Below the pieces are notes generated by a model. It was not told the origin of the DNA, did no database searches, and saw nothing but the letters and a program-made list of their open reading frames with translations. The translations under genes were made by a program, and so were the position numbers. From NCBI GenBank assembly GCA_030704615.1, contig CM060733.1, positions 4,092,001 through 4,156,000 on the forward strand: a stretch of DNA of 64,000 nt, written 5' to 3'. The stretch is from Takakia lepidozioides. Lineage: Eukaryota; Streptophyta; Takakiopsida; Takakiales; Takakiaceae. This document shows positions 61,596 through 64,000 of this stretch, piece after piece (positions within the stretch are counted from its first letter, which is position 1; every line of letters begins with the position of its first letter).

Positions 61596-61784
61596 GCTCA
61601 GTTACCGACCACCAACTTTCTGCCACGTGTAATTATCCCATCTGTTCTTTTCTGAGAACAAGTTTCGAGCCACCAATCAGACGCCACGTGGACGAACAGA
61701 AAAGCTATCACCTCCCAGCCACAAGAAGACGCCACGTGCAGGCGCATGTCACAGTGGTGTGAAACCGGCGGTCGGTAACTTAGC
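61596..61784. mobile_element. MITE-like element carrying three G-boxes
   Basis: A 189-base segment bounded by inverted repeats: AGTTACCGACC at 61600-61610 and its exact complement GGTCGGTAACT at 61770-61780; the match extends to 15 bases with one mismatch. Inside are three GCCACGTG G-boxes with CACGTG at 61624-61629, 61685-61690 and 61733-61738. The size, terminal repeats and lack of coding sequence fit a MITE. No target-site duplication was confirmed. It lies just upstream of open frames starting near 61806. Confidence 0.65.
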
Positions 61785-61805
61785 AGCACATGTAGTTTCG
61801 CCGAG

Positions 61806-62257
61806 GTGTTGGGGAAGGATGGCGAAAGTCGGAGGGGATGGCGAAACTGGAGCGGAGCTCGGTTGCCCGGCGGTCCTTGGAGCTATGGCGGTGACCTAAT
61901 TGGGGAACGTGATACAGAAATCCGTGACGCTGTTACAATCTCCTCTCTGCTCCGCCATTTGTTCACGCACGCACAGGAGGAAGGTTTGAAATCTCAGCTT
62001 GGATGCCAGGTCAAGCAGGGGAGCATTCACATGGTCACTGCTGAATTCATGTGATCCGTGCGACTCTGCTTTGGAACTGGATCATTAGGTTTGGGGAAAG
62101 CATGCAGCCGGGAATTCCAACCCTAATGGGCATTCGAGACTTAGTGGAAGAAGCTGGTGGTGCACGATTGATGTACTTGATATCAATCCAGCTTGCTGAA
62201 AATTTTAATGGCACGACTTTTAAAGCAGCAAGAGATGAGATAAATGATTGGAAATAG
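61806..62257 (+). CDS. Hypothetical ORFs downstream of the G-box element
   Basis: Two open stretches follow each other: 61880-62054 (ISSLLRHLFTHAQEEGLKSQ) and 62051-62257 (IRDLVEEAGGARLMYLISIQ, then FKAARDEINDWK). They look protein-like but are in different frames, overlap at a stop, and neither has a convincing ATG. They may be exons or 5' leader ORFs of the coiled-coil gene that follows. I do not recognise a family. Confidence 0.3.
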
Positions 62258-62635
62258 GTTTCTTGTTATCGGCGCGATGGAGTCGATTCGGAGTACTTTC
62301 TATTTCGCGTTGCGCTCATCTAATGTTGATTCTTGAGTCGATGTCTCTGGAAAGAGAGATGCGACCATCGTGACAGCGCAATGCAGCGAGACCCTAATTT
62401 ATGTGTCTTTTTGGTGCTCCCCTGGCTCAGGACCTCGCTCGGTCACACACTCTCCCCAGGCCCCCAGCCTCTTTCTGTCTTCGAAATTTGACCTCGTTTT
62501 GCATTTCTGTTCTCGTCCTGTATTCGCAGCGAATACACAAACACAATTTCCAACACTGACAAGGCAGCCCGACATCTGCTGGTGTAAACTGTCTGGCCTT
62601 CTTACTCGACACAACCTAGCCAATTTAGATTTGCA

Positions 62636-63714
62636 ATGGATTGTCAGACCAACAAGGCACCCTCCAAAAAAGCCCCACAACTTCCACTGAAGCTGGAGCC
62701 TTGGGGTGATGGCGACGATGGGGGAGGGGAACCATTTCCTCACGTGGCAGGCGCTAGTGGGGAGAGGTGGGCTTCGCCAGATGACAGGTGCGTATCAGGT
62801 GGGGATGGGCCAGAATCTCCAAGGGCACGAACACCGATAGGCACTAAGAAAATGGTTATCGCAGTGCGAGACAAAGAGTCATTGTTGGAGGAAATTATTG
62901 ATTTAAAACGGGGCATTTCAGACCAGGCCTATCATCTCAAGCTCCACAAGGTCCATGCAGCTGCTGTTCAATTGCAAAACAGGTCCCTTTCTCTTTGCTT
63001 TTACCCTGCAATCTTTGGTAATATGTATCTCCTTCTCTGTTGCCTCCCTTTGTTCACCCACTGCTGAATGTGTTCAAATTAGAACACTATTGGTTGACTG
63101 ATCCCACAATGAGGCTTTGGTTCGATATAGTTCCATCTTTGTGCTGCTTGCATGTCCATTGTGGCTCATCCCTGTCACGTTCATCGTGGCTGACCTCTGT
63201 GTTGTTGTATCTCATCCCTTTTGTGATTTCGTGGCTCACCTCTGTGTTACTATACTTCATTTCAGCACGCTTTTGGCCACTTTTTGGCAAAGGTCTAGAC
63301 GTAATAAACGCAGTATGCATCCTTACTACCACTTTAAATGCATTAGCTCTCAACCACTTTTGGATGCAAGTTCAGTTTCCCGGTCAGGCTATACATCCTT
63401 GTCTAAACTGAACAACTTCATCATGGCCATGTTGATGATTGATTAAAATGAATTCGACTATGAGGACAACTTTTCCAGCATAATTGCCTAACTGCAGGAA
63501 ATTGGAGAAAGACATTGAGGATCTGGAGATGCAGGGAAGCTTAGAAGCTCCACGAACTGGAGGCCCTTCACGTTTGCGGGCAAAGCTACAAGGCTTGTGC
63601 CTTTCTTGTCCTTATGAAAATTCAACTAAAGAACATACCACAGCACACAGTTTACAAACCTATATGCACTTCATCACCTTCAGTTGCTTGGTGTGTGTGA
63701 AAATGTCACCTTGA
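62636..63714 (+). CDS. Coiled-coil protein, 5' exons (gene continues or ends near window edge)
   Basis: Exon 1 from ATG 62636 to 62982 (MDCQTNKAPSKK) has a Pro/Gly-rich head and then a helical, charged stretch with heptad character: RDKESLLEEIIDLKRGISDQ and LKLHKVHAAAVQLQN. It splices in phase (AG/GTCCCT to CTGCAG/G) to an exon at 63498 reading KLEKDIEDLEMQGSLEAP, which continues the coiled coil. Where the second exon ends is unclear; the open frame runs to 63714. The pattern resembles centrosomal and ciliary coiled-coil proteins, but similarity of this kind is weak evidence and I give no symbol. Confidence 0.5.
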
Positions 63715-64000
63715 CTTTCAACTTGTAGTACTCTTCCCTACACCTTTCTTTTGCACTATGAATTGGAAGAAGGGAGGTAACATGTCCATCTCACTTGTAA
63801 CATGCACTACAGAATTTTCTAGTAATGCATGTCTCATGGAGACCTCTGTACTGTTCATGGAGGTGTAGCTTCTATGTTTGGACCTCATGAATGTCAAACA
63901 CCTGGTGGATGATGCCAGACTGCTTTCCAGTGGACATTTTGTCGGTCAGCTTTTACTGCAGACTGGCTCCAAATAGAAGAGTTCGAAAACAAAACAAAGA
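63715..64000. other. Window end, no gene recognised
   Basis: Short stretch with no coding signal. It may be an intron or 3' UTR of the coiled-coil gene. Confidence 0.3.

Overview
This window looks like nuclear DNA of a land plant. The grounds are a chloroplast-targeted Rossmann protein, plant-type PPR-DYW genes, OSB-type PDF motifs (a plant family), GT-AG introns and plant-style transposon relics. The PPR genes are built from near-identical PLS modules of about 100 residues, the style of large PPR families in seed-free plants (lycophytes, ferns, some bryophytes). I infer a seed-free plant but cannot name the species.

Layout. 0.98-4.5 kb: decayed MULE-like transposase with a SWIM zinc finger. 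4.9-5.1 kb: dense cluster of CCACGTCA boxes and GC-rich palindromes. 5.1-7.7 kb: spliced but damaged FCP1/NIF-like phosphatase gene whose catalytic Asp is missing. 8.3-8.5 kb: ACCCGG-type repeat. 9.6-10.8 kb: pogo-like transposase relic. 12.1-13.1 kb: intact chloroplast NAD(P)-binding protein. 15.9-26.1 kb: relic of the Elongator subunit ELP3, split by about 8.4 kb that holds a minus-strand PPR fragment, a LINE relic and a plus-strand PPR-DYW pseudogene. 26-39 kb: mostly without recognisable genes, with one ~0.5 kb family present as an inverted pair (28 and 33 kb) and clustered LINE 3' ends (36.6-38 kb). 39.2-39.7 kb: small cupin gene. 40.8-48.6 kb: replication factor C subunit 1, for which I derived a phase-consistent 15-exon model of 1,039 residues. 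49.5-52.1 kb: PPR gene with intact repeats but a DYW domain knocked out of frame. 52.2-53.5 kb: OSB-like PDF-motif exons with a LINE end in an intron. 54.7-57.8 kb: unrecognised spliced minus-strand gene. 59.3-61.8 kb: hairpins, tandem repeats and a MITE-like element carrying three G-boxes. 62.6-63.6 kb: start of a coiled-coil gene.

Genes likely to work are the Rossmann protein, the cupin protein, RFC1 and probably the 57.8 kb, OSB-like and coiled-coil genes. Much of the rest is mobile-element debris. The most interesting items are the MULE/FCP1-like pair with its palindrome-rich spacer, the E+-truncated PPR gene, the in-frame triplication in RFC1 (which also seems to lack a BRCT domain), the dismembered ELP3 copy, and the G-box MITE. 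All calls come from reading the sequence; no database search was run.
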